Shown here: one piece after another, positions 32,213-41,782 of the stretch
Position numbering within the stretch: position 1 is the stretch's first letter
Layout of the letters: every line of letters begins with the position of its first letter
Made by a program: the position numbers and the translations under genes
From: Nucisporomicrobium flavum
GTDB lineage: Bacteria; Actinomycetota; Actinomycetes; Mycobacteriales; Micromonosporaceae
Assembly: GCF_016464385.1 (NCBI RefSeq)
Contig: NZ_JADMLH010000003.1
Coordinates: 1 to 64,000 of the forward strand
DNA length: 64,000 bases
Direction: 5' to 3'
The notes under the pieces: generated by a model
Database searches by the model: none
The model's input: the letters and a program-made list of their open reading frames with translations, nothing else
Told to the model about the DNA's origin: nothing

Positions 32213-35044
32213 ATGAGAAGACGCGCGATGGCGGCGGCAGCGACCGCCGTGCTCACGGCCGCCGGCACGGTGGCGACCATCCTCGGTCCCGGTTCCCCCG
32301 CCACCGCCCACCCGGTCAACGCGGCCGACTTCCAGCAGGTCGAGCTGGCCCGGGGCGTCGGCGAACTGGGGGAGCCGATGTCGATGGCGGTCCTGCCGGA
32401 CCGCTCGGTGCTGCACACGGCCCGCAACGGCGTCCTCCGGCGGACCACCGCCTCCGGCGTCACCTCCGTGATCGGCACGCTGCCGGTCTACACGCACGAC
32501 GAGGAGGGACTGCAGGGCGTGGGGGTGGATCCCGGCTTCACCACCAACCGGTTCATCTACCTGTACTACGCGCCGCCGCTGTCCACACCCGGCGGCGACG
32601 CACCGGCGAACGGTACGGACTTCTCGGCGTGGAACGGCGTGAACCGGCTGTCCAGGTTCACCCTCAACGCCGACTACACCCTCAACACCGGCAGCCAGGT
32701 GACCGTCCTCGAGGTCGCCACGAACCGCGGGATGTGCTGCCATGTCGGCGGCGACATCGATTTCGACGCCGCCGGCAACCTCTACCTGTCCACCGGCGAC
32801 GACTCGAACCCGTTCGACTCGGGTGGCTACACGCCCATCGACGAGCGCAGCGACCGCAACCCGGTCTACGACGCGCAGCGCAGCGCGGGCAACACGAACG
32901 ACCTCCGTGGCAAGGTCCTGCGGATCAAGGTGAACGCGGACGGGTCGTACTCGATTCCCGCGGGCAATCTCTTCCCGCCGGGCACCGCGCGGACCCGGCC
33001 CGAGATTTACGCGATGGGCTTGCGGAACCCGTTCCGGCTCAGCGTCGACAAGCCGACCGGCGCGCTGTACGTGGCCGACTACGGGCCCGACGCCGGCACG
33101 ACCACCTCGACGCGCGGACCGGCGGGCCAGGTCGAGTTCAACCGGATCACGTCCGCGGGCAACTACGGCTGGCCCTACTGCACCGGCTCCAACACGACCT
33201 CGGAGACGTACGTGGACTACGTGTTCCCGTCCGGACCGTCGAGGAACCGGTTCAACTGCGCCGCTCCGGTCAACGACTCGCCGCGCAACACGGGGCTGAC
33301 CAACCTGCCGCCTGCGCGCGCGGCGTGGATCAAGTACGACGACTGCTCGCTGCCCGCGTTCGGCTGCGGTTCGGAGTCGCCGATGGGCGGTGCGGTGTAC
33401 CGCTACGACGCGGCCAACCCGTCCGGGGCCAAGTTCCCGGCCGCCCTCGACGGCCACTACTTCGCGATGGAGTTCGGCCGGCGCTGGATCAAGAGCATCG
33501 ACGTCAACGCCGACGGGTCGGCCGGGCAGATCAGCGACTTCCCCTGGCGCGGCACGCAGATCATGGACAGCGCCTTCGGCCCCGACGGCGCCCTGTACGT
33601 CCTGGACTACGGCACCGGCTGGGGGAGCGGCGACGCCAGTTCCGCGCTGTACCGCATCGAGTACAACCAGGCCGGCAACAACCAGGCCCCGATCGCCCGC
33701 GCCTCCGCCAGCCCCACCTCCGGGGCCGCGCCCCTGACCGTCGGCTTCAGCTCCAGCGGCTCGTCGGATCCGGAGGGCGGCGCGTTGACGTACGCCTGGA
33801 ACTTCGGGGACGGCAGCACCTCGACCGCGGCCAACCCCAGCCACACGTACTCCAGCAACGGCGAGCGCACGGTGACGCTCACCGTGACCGATCCGGCCGG
33901 CCTCACCGCCTCCGCCTCGGTGACCATCACGGTCGGCAACACCGCACCCACCGTCACCCTGACCACCCCGGCCGACGGAGCGCTCTTCACCTTCGGGGAC
34001 GCCGTGCCGTACACGATCTCGGTGTCGGATCCCGAGGACGGCACCATCGACTGCAGCCGGGTCAAGCTGACCTACCTCCTCGGCCACGACGACCATGCCC
34101 ACGCCATCAGCTCGAGCACCGGATGCTCGGGGACGCTGCAGATCCCGGTGGACGGTGAGCACGACACGGCGGCCAACCTGTACGCGGTGTTCGACGCCGA
34201 GTACACCGACGGCGGCGCCGACGGCCAGCCCGCGCTGACCACGCACAAACAGCAGATCCTGCAGCTGCGGCACCGGCAGGCCGAGCACCGCAGCACCCAA
34301 TCCGGCACCGCGCTCTACAGCAAGACGACGGCCGAGGGCGGGCAGACCGTCGGCGACATCCAGAACGGCGACTGGATCGCGTTCCAGCGGTACTCGCTCG
34401 CGGGCGAGAGCCGGTTCACCGCCCGGGTGTCCTCCGGCGGCGCCGGCGGCACGATCTCGGTCCGGGCCGGATCGGCCACCGGCACCGTGCTCGGCTCCGT
34501 CACCGTGCCGGTCACCGGAAGTTATGAGACCTTCACCGATGTCTCCACGACGCTGACCAACGCCCCGACCGGCACCACCACCCTGTACCTGACCTTCCAG
34601 GGTGGCTCGGGAACGCTGTTCGATGTCGACGCCTTCACATTCGGCGCCGCACCGCCGAGCGGCGGCCCCACCGGGCGGATCGTCGGTGCGAGCGGATCGT
34701 GCGTCGACGTCAACGGCGGCGCCACCGCCGACGGCACCAAGATCCAGCTCTGGACCTGCAACGCCGGAGCCAACCAGCAGTGGACCCGTACCGGCAGCAC
34801 CTGGCAGTCGCTGGGCAAGTGCATGGGCGTGGCCGGCGGCGCGACGGCCGACGGCAGCGCGGTGCAGCTGTCGACCTGCACCGGTTCCGGCACGCAGAAC
34901 TGGACGGCCGGCGCCAACGGATCGCTGGTCAACGGCCAGTCGGGCAAGTGCCTGGACGCCAACGGCGGCAGCTCGGCCAACGGCACCCAGCTGATCATCT
35001 GGACCTGCCACGGCGGCACCAACCAACGCTGGACCCTGCCATGA
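32213..35044 (+). CDS. Secreted PQQ-type sugar dehydrogenase with PKD and ricin domains
   Basis: 943 residues. A signal peptide (residues 1-32, ending SPATAHP) is followed by a glucose/sorbosone dehydrogenase beta-propeller (about 33-490: HDEEGLQGVGVDPGF, DIDFDAAGNLYLSTGDD, RPEIYAMGLRNPFRLSVDKP, PDGALYVLDYGTGWG). Next come a PKD domain (APIARASASPTSGAAPLTVG ... WNFGDGSTSTAANPSHTYS), an Ig-like stretch, a CBM6-like beta-sandwich (GDWIAFQRYSLAGESRFTAR) and a ricin beta-trefoil (815-943). It probably oxidises sugars at the cell exterior. The following ThuA gene begins within 15 bases of its stop. Confidence 0.9.
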   Translation: MRRRAMAAAATAVLTAAGTVATILGPGSPATAHPVNAADFQQVELARGVGELGEPMSMAVLPDRSVLHTARNGVLRRTTASGVTSVIGTLPVYTHDEEGLQGVGVDPGFTTNRFIYLYYAPPLSTPGGDAPANGTDFSAWNGVNRLSRFTLNADYTLNTGSQVTVLEVATNRGMCCHVGGDIDFDAAGNLYLSTGDDSNPFDSGGYTPIDERSDRNPVYDAQRSAGNTNDLRGKVLRIKVNADGSYSIPAGNLFPPGTARTRPEIYAMGLRNPFRLSVDKPTGALYVADYGPDAGTTTSTRGPAGQVEFNRITSAGNYGWPYCTGSNTTSETYVDYVFPSGPSRNRFNCAAPVNDSPRNTGLTNLPPARAAWIKYDDCSLPAFGCGSESPMGGAVYRYDAANPSGAKFPAALDGHYFAMEFGRRWIKSIDVNADGSAGQISDFPWRGTQIMDSAFGPDGALYVLDYGTGWGSGDASSALYRIEYNQAGNNQAPIARASASPTSGAAPLTVGFSSSGSSDPEGGALTYAWNFGDGSTSTAANPSHTYSSNGERTVTLTVTDPAGLTASASVTITVGNTAPTVTLTTPADGALFTFGDAVPYTISVSDPEDGTIDCSRVKLTYLLGHDDHAHAISSSTGCSGTLQIPVDGEHDTAANLYAVFDAEYTDGGADGQPALTTHKQQILQLRHRQAEHRSTQSGTALYSKTTAEGGQTVGDIQNGDWIAFQRYSLAGESRFTARVSSGGAGGTISVRAGSATGTVLGSVTVPVTGSYETFTDVSTTLTNAPTGTTTLYLTFQGGSGTLFDVDAFTFGAAPPSGGPTGRIVGASGSCVDVNGGATADGTKIQLWTCNAGANQQWTRTGSTWQSLGKCMGVAGGATADGSAVQLSTCTGSGTQNWTAGANGSLVNGQSGKCLDANGGSSANGTQLIIWTCHGGTNQRWTLP

Positions 35045-35058
35045 GAGGAATCCCGGCC

Positions 35059-36756
35059 ATGAAACCCCTCACCCGCACCCTCCTCGGCGCGGCGGCAGCA
35101 ACGCTGCTGACCCTCGCGGGCACGGGCACACCGGCGAGCGCCGCGGACGCGCCGTACGACGTGCTGGTGTTCTCCAAGACCGCCGGCTTCCGGCACGACG
35201 CGATCCCGGCGGGGATCCAGTTGATCCGTGACCTCGGCGCGGCCAACAACTTCACGGTGACCGCGACCGAGGACTCCAACCGGTTCACCGCCGCCGACCT
35301 GTCCCAGTTCGAGGCGGTCGTCTTCCTCAACACCACCGGCGACGTGCTCAACGCCGCTCAGCAGACCGCCTTCGAGAACTACATCCGCTCCGGCGGCGGC
35401 TACGTGGGTGTGCACTCGGCGTCGGACACCGAGTACGACTGGCCGTTCTACGGCGAGCTGGTCGGCGCCTACTTCGCCTCGCATCCGGCGATCCAGCAGG
35501 CGACCGTGCGTACGGAGAACCGGGCGCACGCGGCCACCGCCGGGCTCACCCCGGCGGCGACCCGCACCGACGAGTGGTACAACTTCCGCACCAACCCCCG
35601 ATCCTCGGCCCGGGTGCTGTCGACGCTGGACGAGTCGAGCTATTCCGGCGGCACGATGGGCGGCGACCACCCGCACACCTGGTGCAAGACCTATCAGGGT
35701 GGGCGCTCGTTCTACACCGGCGCCGGCCACACCCAGGCCAGCTACACCGAGGCCGGCTTCCGGGCGCTGATCCTCGGTGGCATCCGGTACGCGGCCAACC
35801 GCGCCAAGGCCGACTGCCGGCCGGAGACCGGCTACACCACTCTCTACAACGGCTCCACCACCGGCTGGTCCCAGGCCGGGCCGGGCTCGTTCGCCGACAA
35901 CGACGCCACGCTGACGTCGTCCGGCGGGCTCGGCATGCTGTGGTACAGCGCCGCGGAGTTCCGCTCGTACTCGTTGAAGCTCGACTGGATGATGCCGGGC
36001 GACGACACCTCCGGTGTGCTGATCGGATTCCCGGCCGGCAGCGACCAGGACTCGGCCCAGACGAGCGGGTACGAGGTGCCGATCGATGCCACCGACACGG
36101 CGGACCGGACCACCGGCGCGGTGTACGGGGTCAAGGCGGCCGACCTCGCCGCCCGCGACGCGGCGCTGAACCCGCCGGGCGAGTGGAACACCTTCGAGCT
36201 GCTCGTCGAGGGGGAGCGGCTGCAGGTCTTCCTCAACGGCGTCAAGGTCAACGACTTCACCAACACGGACCCGGCGCGGTCGCTGACCTCCGGTCACATC
36301 GGCATCCAGAACCACGGCACCGGGGACGACGTGTCGTTCCGCAACATCCGGATCAAGGAGCTGGGCGGCACGGCGCCCCGGACCGGCCCGATCACCAGCG
36401 CCGCGGGCAAGTGCGTCGACGTCAGCGGCGCGAGCTCGGCCGACGGCACGAAGATCCAGCTGTGGCGCTGCACGGGCGGCACCAACCAGCAGTGGACGGT
36501 GGCCGGGAACACCCTGCGCTCGCTCGGCAAGTGCATGGGCGTCGCCGGCGGCGGCACTGCGAACGGTGCCCTGGTCCAGCTGTCGTCCTGCACCGGCTCC
36601 GGCGGCCAGAGCTGGACCGCGGGAGCCAACGGCTCCCTGGTGAACCCGCAGTCGGGCAAGTGCCTGGACGCCAACGGCGCGAGCACGGCGGACGGAACCC
36701 AACTGATCATCTGGAGCTGCCACGGCGGCACCAACCAGCGATGGGCCCTGCCATGA
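35059..36756 (+). CDS. Secreted ThuA-DUF1080 protein with ricin domain
   Basis: 565 residues from an ATG at 35,059 with GAGAGG; an ATG at 35,041 overlaps the previous stop. The signal peptide ends ASAAD (about 30). The ThuA glutamine-amidotransferase-like domain (33-245) has VLVFSKTAGFRHDAIPAGI and GGGYVGVHSASDTEYDWPFY. The DUF1080 (3-keto-disaccharide hydrolase-type) jelly-roll covers 255-440 (TTLYNGSTTGWSQAGPGS, NTFELLVEGERLQVFLNGVK). A ricin trefoil covers 445-565. ThuA and DUF1080 proteins act on 3-keto sugars, so this gene and the upstream dehydrogenase could form a sugar-oxidation pathway. Confidence 0.9.
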   Translation: MKPLTRTLLGAAAATLLTLAGTGTPASAADAPYDVLVFSKTAGFRHDAIPAGIQLIRDLGAANNFTVTATEDSNRFTAADLSQFEAVVFLNTTGDVLNAAQQTAFENYIRSGGGYVGVHSASDTEYDWPFYGELVGAYFASHPAIQQATVRTENRAHAATAGLTPAATRTDEWYNFRTNPRSSARVLSTLDESSYSGGTMGGDHPHTWCKTYQGGRSFYTGAGHTQASYTEAGFRALILGGIRYAANRAKADCRPETGYTTLYNGSTTGWSQAGPGSFADNDATLTSSGGLGMLWYSAAEFRSYSLKLDWMMPGDDTSGVLIGFPAGSDQDSAQTSGYEVPIDATDTADRTTGAVYGVKAADLAARDAALNPPGEWNTFELLVEGERLQVFLNGVKVNDFTNTDPARSLTSGHIGIQNHGTGDDVSFRNIRIKELGGTAPRTGPITSAAGKCVDVSGASSADGTKIQLWRCTGGTNQQWTVAGNTLRSLGKCMGVAGGGTANGALVQLSSCTGSGGQSWTAGANGSLVNPQSGKCLDANGASTADGTQLIIWSCHGGTNQRWALP

Positions 36757-36852
36757 CCGACCTGACCCGAAGGAAACTGCCCGCTTTGTCAATGTCCTCA
36801 CCTATGGGATGGGCGCGCGGACCGGGATGAGCGGCGGCCCGTTCGCTCGGGG

Positions 36853-37254
36853 GTGACCGCGCCGTCCTTGTTGCGCCACGGCGGGATGAGGCGTTCGCTG
36901 TTCCGCCCACTGGCCACCGGCGGAGACCCGGACCTGCCCGCGCTGACCCGGCTACGCGACGACGAAGCGGACGCCCTTGCCCACGCGCAGCTCACGCGCG
37001 AAAGCACATTCGCATGGTCCTGGCGGGACGACCACACGCTCGCCCGGGGCCCCTACGGCCAGTGGTCCATGCCGCGGTTCAGCTTCTCACCACGGGCGCG
37101 CTGGACCGGATCAAGCGATGCGGAGGTTGCCGCTTCCTGTTCAGCGACGAGAGCAAGAACCGCAGCCGTCGTTGGTGCAGCATGGACGACTGCGGAACCG
37201 CAGAGAAGAGCCGCCGCTACGTCGCGGTACGACGCGCGCGCACGACACGGTAAG
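36853..37254 (+). pseudogene. CGNR zinc-finger regulator, frameshifted
   Basis: The first frame ([20 protein letters not shown] ... [20 protein letters not shown]) resembles the end of the ABATE-type N-terminal domain. At about 37,078 the coding moves to another frame: [20 protein letters not shown], then [20 protein letters not shown] and CGTAEKSRR. This is a complete CGNR zinc finger with CxxC and C...C ligands. Actinobacterial CGNR proteins are about 180-200 residues and unfrayed, so this copy is 5'-shortened and frameshifted. A sequencing error is a possible alternative. Confidence 0.65.
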
Positions 37255-37913
37255 CAGTGGTCGCGCGGAGGTGGAACGCCGGCCACCGCGATCAGATGCA
37301 CGGATCTGCTGCCGATAACGAGCGTTCGCCCGAGGGCATCGACCTCCCTGGCCTGATCGTGCAAGCGTCGCAGAGCCTTACATTTCTGCGCGACCACGGG
37401 TCAACACGGCCTCGACAGCGGCGGGCCACCGAGGCATCGGGTCGACGGCCCGCATCGGGCGATCGAAGGGCCATCCGGATCTGGCACCCCTCTGTGTCAA
37501 CTAGGCTGGGGTTCGGCGGGTCCGGGAAGTGACTTCTCCGAAGTGTCGATCATGGGGTTCAGGTCGGCCGCGCTGGATTGCAGAGTCGCCCCCACGTGTC
37601 CTCCCGGGCCCGTCCTGAGCCGCTTTGCCTCGGCGACCATCCGTCGGCGGATGACGTCGGACAGCCGGCGTTTGAGGGCAGCAGCACTCCTTTGGGTCGG
37701 AAGCGCCGCCGTCAATAGGGGGTGGCAGCCGTCGGCGTACACCGGCAGTCACTCGGCTGGTACTTCGGAATCGGCAATCATGGCTGGCCGGTTCGCCAGG
37801 TCGAGGTGGACGACGTGCCTCCGGTGCTGGCGGCACTTCTCGGCCGTGAATAGGTTGGATGCATGGACGCAACCGATGCGTGGTCGCGCGTCTGAGCTGA
37901 GAGGTGAGGGTGG
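37255..37913. other. Gap with transposase debris
   Basis: About 660 bases between the broken CGNR gene and the glycosyltransferase. Only the IS110-like fragment at 37,497-37,742 can be suggested; nothing else is supported. Confidence 0.4.
37497..37742 (-). pseudogene. IS110-like transposase, C-terminal remnant
   Basis: The stretch AAALKRRLSDVIRRRMVAEA is like the C-terminal helix found in actinobacterial IS110/IS116 transposases (ALKRRLSDxVYR). It continues KRLRTGPGGHVGATLQSSAA and ends PGPAEPQPS. The rest of the transposase is absent. Confidence 0.4.
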
Positions 37914-39389
37914 ATGGCCGAGCCCGCCCGCGACGACCGGCTTCCGGCGCTGGTCTGGGTCATCGCCGCCGCGTTCGTGGCCGTCGAGTTGGCGTTCAGC
38001 GCCGGCTACGGATTCCAGCAGGACGAGCTCTACTTCATCCAGGCCGGCCGCCACCTCGCATTCGGCTACGTCGATCAGCCGCCGATCGCCCCGCTTCTGG
38101 CCTGGCTGGCCACCGCGCTCGGCGGGTTGCACCCGACGGCGGTGCGGGCGCTGCCGGCCCTGGAGGGCGGCGCGATCGTCGTGCTGGCCGCCCGGCAGGC
38201 CGTGATCTTCGGCGCGGGCCGCATCGGCCGGGTCCTGGCGGCGCTCTGCATGGCGTGCGCGCCGGTGCTCATCGGCGCCGTCCACATCGCCAACACCACG
38301 CCCCCGTCGCTTCTCGCCTGGACGCTGGTCGTGCTGTGCGTGAGTACCGCGATCGCGCGGGACCGGCCACGGTGGTGGCTCGGTGCCGGCGTCGCGGCCG
38401 GCCTCGGCCTGCAGACCAACAATCTGCTCACGCTGTTGCTGCTGGCGCTCGCCGCCGGCCTGCTGCTCACCCGGCGCTTCGACGTCCTCCGCACCCGCTG
38501 GCCGTGGCTGGCCGCCGGGATCGCCGCGGTCATCTGGGCGCCGAACGTCGTGTGGCAGGCGACGCACGGTTGGCCCGCGTTCGCCATGTCCGCGTCCCTG
38601 CATCGGGAGAACACGTCCGCGGGCGACTACGTCGGCGGTCTGCCGGCGCAGATCCTCTACGGCGGCCTGTTCACCGCCCCGGTGCTGATCGCCGGCGTGG
38701 TGCGGCTGTGGCGCACCCCCGAGCTGCGCTACCTCGCGGTCACGGTCATGCTGACAGCGGTGTACGTGCTGGCCTGGGTTCCGGGAAAGCCGTACTACAC
38801 CTCGGGTCTGCTGCCGGCGGTGCTCGCGGCCGGCTCAGTCGCGACCGAGCGCTGGTTCGCCTGGGGCCGGCGGCCCCTCGTACGGCGGACTCTGGTCGTC
38901 GGCGCCGTCCTCGTCGCGACCTTGGCGGCGTTGCCCACCGTGCTGCCGGTCTGGCCGGTGCGCGACGTGCACGCCCGCACGACCGGCGCCGACCTGCGCA
39001 ACATGATCGGCTGGCCGCAGCTGGCGAGCCGGGTCGCGGCCGAGACCTCCGCGTTGACCGCCGCTGGCACACCGCCGACGTCGATCTTCACCGGCAACTA
39101 CGCCGAGGCGTCCACCCTCGACGTGCTGGGCGGGCCCGGCCTGCCGCCGGTGCTGTCCGGCCACAACGCCTACGGCATGTGGGGACCGGGCGGGGCCTCC
39201 GACGCCCGCGTGCTCGCCGTGGACGCGAGCGACCGGCTCCGGCCCTACTTCGGCCGATGCCGGACGCTGGGCACGTTCATCACGCCCTACCGCGTCGACA
39301 ACGACTTCAACCACCTCGACCTGAGCCTCTGCACCGGCCCGGCCGGTGACTGGCCCGCCCTGTGGCCACACCTCACCCACGACGACTGA
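37914..39389 (+). CDS. GT39/PMT-like integral membrane glycosyltransferase
   Basis: 491 residues with 10-11 hydrophobic segments. After the first helix the loop carries the catalytic-type acidic pair in GYGFQQDELYFIQAGRHLAF, followed by DQPPIAPLLAWLATAL. These are marks of the ArnT/PMT (GT-C) family that uses lipid-linked sugars. The C-terminal periplasmic part is soluble (NMIGWPQLASRVAAETSA, GNYAEASTLDVLGGPGLPPV). The acceptor is unknown. The gene has no operon partner. Confidence 0.85.
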   Translation: MAEPARDDRLPALVWVIAAAFVAVELAFSAGYGFQQDELYFIQAGRHLAFGYVDQPPIAPLLAWLATALGGLHPTAVRALPALEGGAIVVLAARQAVIFGAGRIGRVLAALCMACAPVLIGAVHIANTTPPSLLAWTLVVLCVSTAIARDRPRWWLGAGVAAGLGLQTNNLLTLLLLALAAGLLLTRRFDVLRTRWPWLAAGIAAVIWAPNVVWQATHGWPAFAMSASLHRENTSAGDYVGGLPAQILYGGLFTAPVLIAGVVRLWRTPELRYLAVTVMLTAVYVLAWVPGKPYYTSGLLPAVLAAGSVATERWFAWGRRPLVRRTLVVGAVLVATLAALPTVLPVWPVRDVHARTTGADLRNMIGWPQLASRVAAETSALTAAGTPPTSIFTGNYAEASTLDVLGGPGLPPVLSGHNAYGMWGPGGASDARVLAVDASDRLRPYFGRCRTLGTFITPYRVDNDFNHLDLSLCTGPAGDWPALWPHLTHDD

Positions 39390-39517
39390 CCGCAATGCCG
39401 GGGCGAGAAATCCAGATCAACGACTCTTCCCGGTACGCGACGAGCAAGCCGCCCACCCAGCGACTATGGTCATCCGAGCTCCGCCGTTTTGTCGTACCCG
39501 GGCCGTAGGTTGTCGGC

Positions 39518-41497
39518 ATGACGGGGACCGCCTTCACTCACGCTGAATTCCTTGCCGCTGTCGGCGAGGTGCAGGCCGCCGCGAGGTCGTATTACGACAC
39601 CGGCGAGGTGCTGATGACCGACGCGGACTACGACGCGTTGCTCGACCGCATCGCCGCGGCGAAGGCGGCCCATCCCGAGTGGGACGACCACGGCGTCACC
39701 ACGCGGGTCGCGGCGGGGGTGTCCGGTGGCGGGGATGTGCGGCATCCGGTGCCGATGATGTCGCTGAGCAAAGTCACCGGCGAAGACGAGGTCCGCGCGT
39801 TCGTCGCGGGTCTCGGCGGCGATCCCTGCCTCGTCGAGGTCAAACTCGACGGGCTCGCGATCCGCGTCGAGTACGACGCGGGCCGGCTCGCCTTGGCGGC
39901 GCTGCGCGGCGACGGCAGCACGGGGGAGAACGTCACCGCCCAGGTGCTGCGCGGCGTCACCGGTCTACCCGCCCGGTTGGCCGCCGCGTGGACCGGTGAA
40001 GTACGCGGCGAGATCTACATGACCGTCGAGGACTTCGAGACCGCCGGCGCCAACCGGGTCGCAGCCGGCGGCAAGGCGTTCATCAACTCCCGCGGCGCGG
40101 TCGCCGGGTCCATCCGCAGCGCCGACCGGACGTACGAGACGCCGATGACCTTCGCCGCGTACGACCTGTCGGGCGAGTTCGCCTCCCACCGCGAGCGGAT
40201 GGCCTGCGCGGCCGGGCTCGGCTTCCCGGTGGCCGGGCGGCTGGCCACCGGCGAGGTCCAGGTCGCAGCCGACGCGGACGCGGCGCTTGCCGCCATCACG
40301 CGCATCGGTGAGCTGCGCCGCGACCTGGATTTCCCGATCGACGGCGCGGTCCTCACCGCCGACCTGGAGGCGACGCGCCGGCGGCTCGGTTCGGGCAGCC
40401 GCACACCGTACTGGGCGGCCGCGTTCAAATACCCGGCGGACACGGGCTCGACCGTGCTGCGCGACATCGAGGTGCGCGTCGGGCGTACCGGACGCATCGC
40501 GCTGCGCGCCGTGCTCGACCCGGTCTTCGTCGACGGCACCACGATCACCTACGCGACGCTGCACAACCCGAAGTTCGTCGAGGACCAGGGGCTGGCCATC
40601 GGCCAGACCGTCGCCGTGTGGCGCGCCGGTGACGTCATCCCGCGCGTCACCGCACCCATCGGTGAACAGCCGCACGGGCTCACTCCGTGGACGCCGCCCG
40701 AAACCTGCCCGCAGTGCGGCGAGCCGTGGGACAAGTCCAGCCTGCTGTGGCGCTGCCACACCGCGTCATGTGCCGCCACCAACGCCCTCGAATATTGGTG
40801 CAGCCGCGAGGCCATGGACGTCGAAGGCGCCGGTGAGGCGCTGTGCGTCGCTTTGGTCAACGCCGGTCTCGCCACTGACGTCGCCGACCTGTACACCCTC
40901 ACCGAGGCGCAGCTGGCCGAGCTGCCCGTGGGCACCACCAAGACCGGCGGTGTCGTCCTGCTCGGCAAGCTCAACGCGGCCAAAGTCGTAGCATCGCTCG
41001 AGCGCAGCAAGTCGCAGCCGTTCAACCGGGTCATCACCGGCCTGGGCGTCCGGATGACCGGCCGCAGCGTCGGACGATGGCTCGCCGCCCGCTTCAAAAC
41101 CATGGACGCGCTGCGTGCGGCCACCGTCGAACAGATCGCCGAAATCGACAAGATGGGCCTGATCAAGGCGCAGCACGTCGTCGACGGCCTCGCCGCCATG
41201 ACCGATGTCATCGACCGGCTCGCCGCGGCCGGGGTCACGATGAGCGTCCCCGACACCGAGGGCGACAAGCCCTTGGACGGCAAGACGTACGTGGTCAGCG
41301 GTAGCGTCCCCGGCTACACCCGCACCACCGTCAGCGAACGCATCGAGCAGCTCGGCGGCCGGGCCAGCGGCAGCGTCTCGACGAACACCACGGCCCTGGT
41401 CACCGCCGAGACGACAACGGCCAAAGCGAAGAAGGCCGCGCAGCTCGGCATCCCGATCATCGACCCTGCCGCGTTCGCCGACATGCTCGCCGGCTGA
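39518..41497 (+). CDS. ligA: NAD+-dependent DNA ligase, divergent
   Basis: 659 residues, near the usual 670-700. Domain Ia: YYDTGEVLMTDADYDALLDR. Adenylation: VEVKLDGLAI with active-site Lys109, then GDGSTGENVTAQVLRGV, GEIYM and AAFKYPADTGSTVLRDIEVR. OB: GRTGRIALRAVLDPVFVDGT. Zn finger: CPQCGEPWDKSSLLWRCHTA with four cysteines. HhH: FNRVITGLGVRMTGRSVGRW. BRCT: LDGKTYVVSGSVPGYTRTTV. All domains are present, but the sequence departs in several places from housekeeping LigA and the context is not a replication locus. It is probably a second ligase. Confidence 0.9.
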   Translation: MTGTAFTHAEFLAAVGEVQAAARSYYDTGEVLMTDADYDALLDRIAAAKAAHPEWDDHGVTTRVAAGVSGGGDVRHPVPMMSLSKVTGEDEVRAFVAGLGGDPCLVEVKLDGLAIRVEYDAGRLALAALRGDGSTGENVTAQVLRGVTGLPARLAAAWTGEVRGEIYMTVEDFETAGANRVAAGGKAFINSRGAVAGSIRSADRTYETPMTFAAYDLSGEFASHRERMACAAGLGFPVAGRLATGEVQVAADADAALAAITRIGELRRDLDFPIDGAVLTADLEATRRRLGSGSRTPYWAAAFKYPADTGSTVLRDIEVRVGRTGRIALRAVLDPVFVDGTTITYATLHNPKFVEDQGLAIGQTVAVWRAGDVIPRVTAPIGEQPHGLTPWTPPETCPQCGEPWDKSSLLWRCHTASCAATNALEYWCSREAMDVEGAGEALCVALVNAGLATDVADLYTLTEAQLAELPVGTTKTGGVVLLGKLNAAKVVASLERSKSQPFNRVITGLGVRMTGRSVGRWLAARFKTMDALRAATVEQIAEIDKMGLIKAQHVVDGLAAMTDVIDRLAAAGVTMSVPDTEGDKPLDGKTYVVSGSVPGYTRTTVSERIEQLGGRASGSVSTNTTALVTAETTTAKAKKAAQLGIPIIDPAAFADMLAG

Positions 41498-41509
41498 CGG
41501 CCCTCGGCT

Positions 41510-41736
41510 TCTTCGCGGCCGCGATGCGCGGCGATTGCCGTCACCGACTTGCCGCCGGGCCCGGACGAAGTCGAGCCGGCCGGGGGAGATGGCCGAGGGC
41601 CGGCCGCCACGGCGCGTAGCCCGTCCAGGGTGCGCTCGCGGATCAGCTCGCGTTCCATCTCGGCGGCCAGGGCGGCGACGGCGAACAGCAGCCGCTCGGC
41701 TGGCCCGGCGCTGCCCCGGCGGGGCAACGCCGGCAT
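41510..41736 (-). pseudogene. Serine recombinase (resolvase) fragment
   Basis: AERLLFAVAALAAEMERELI and RERTLDGLRAVAAG match the long helix at the end of the serine-recombinase catalytic domain. GKSVTAIAAHRG matches the start of its helix-turn-helix. The catalytic Ser domain and the DNA-binding end are gone; the middle has drifted out of frame. It is squeezed between ligA and a lipoprotein gene and is likely a leftover of a mobile element. Confidence 0.6.
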
Positions 41737-41782
41737 CCCTCGGCGCCGGACGTCCTCGGCGGTCGCGTGCTGCGGTGGGCCC

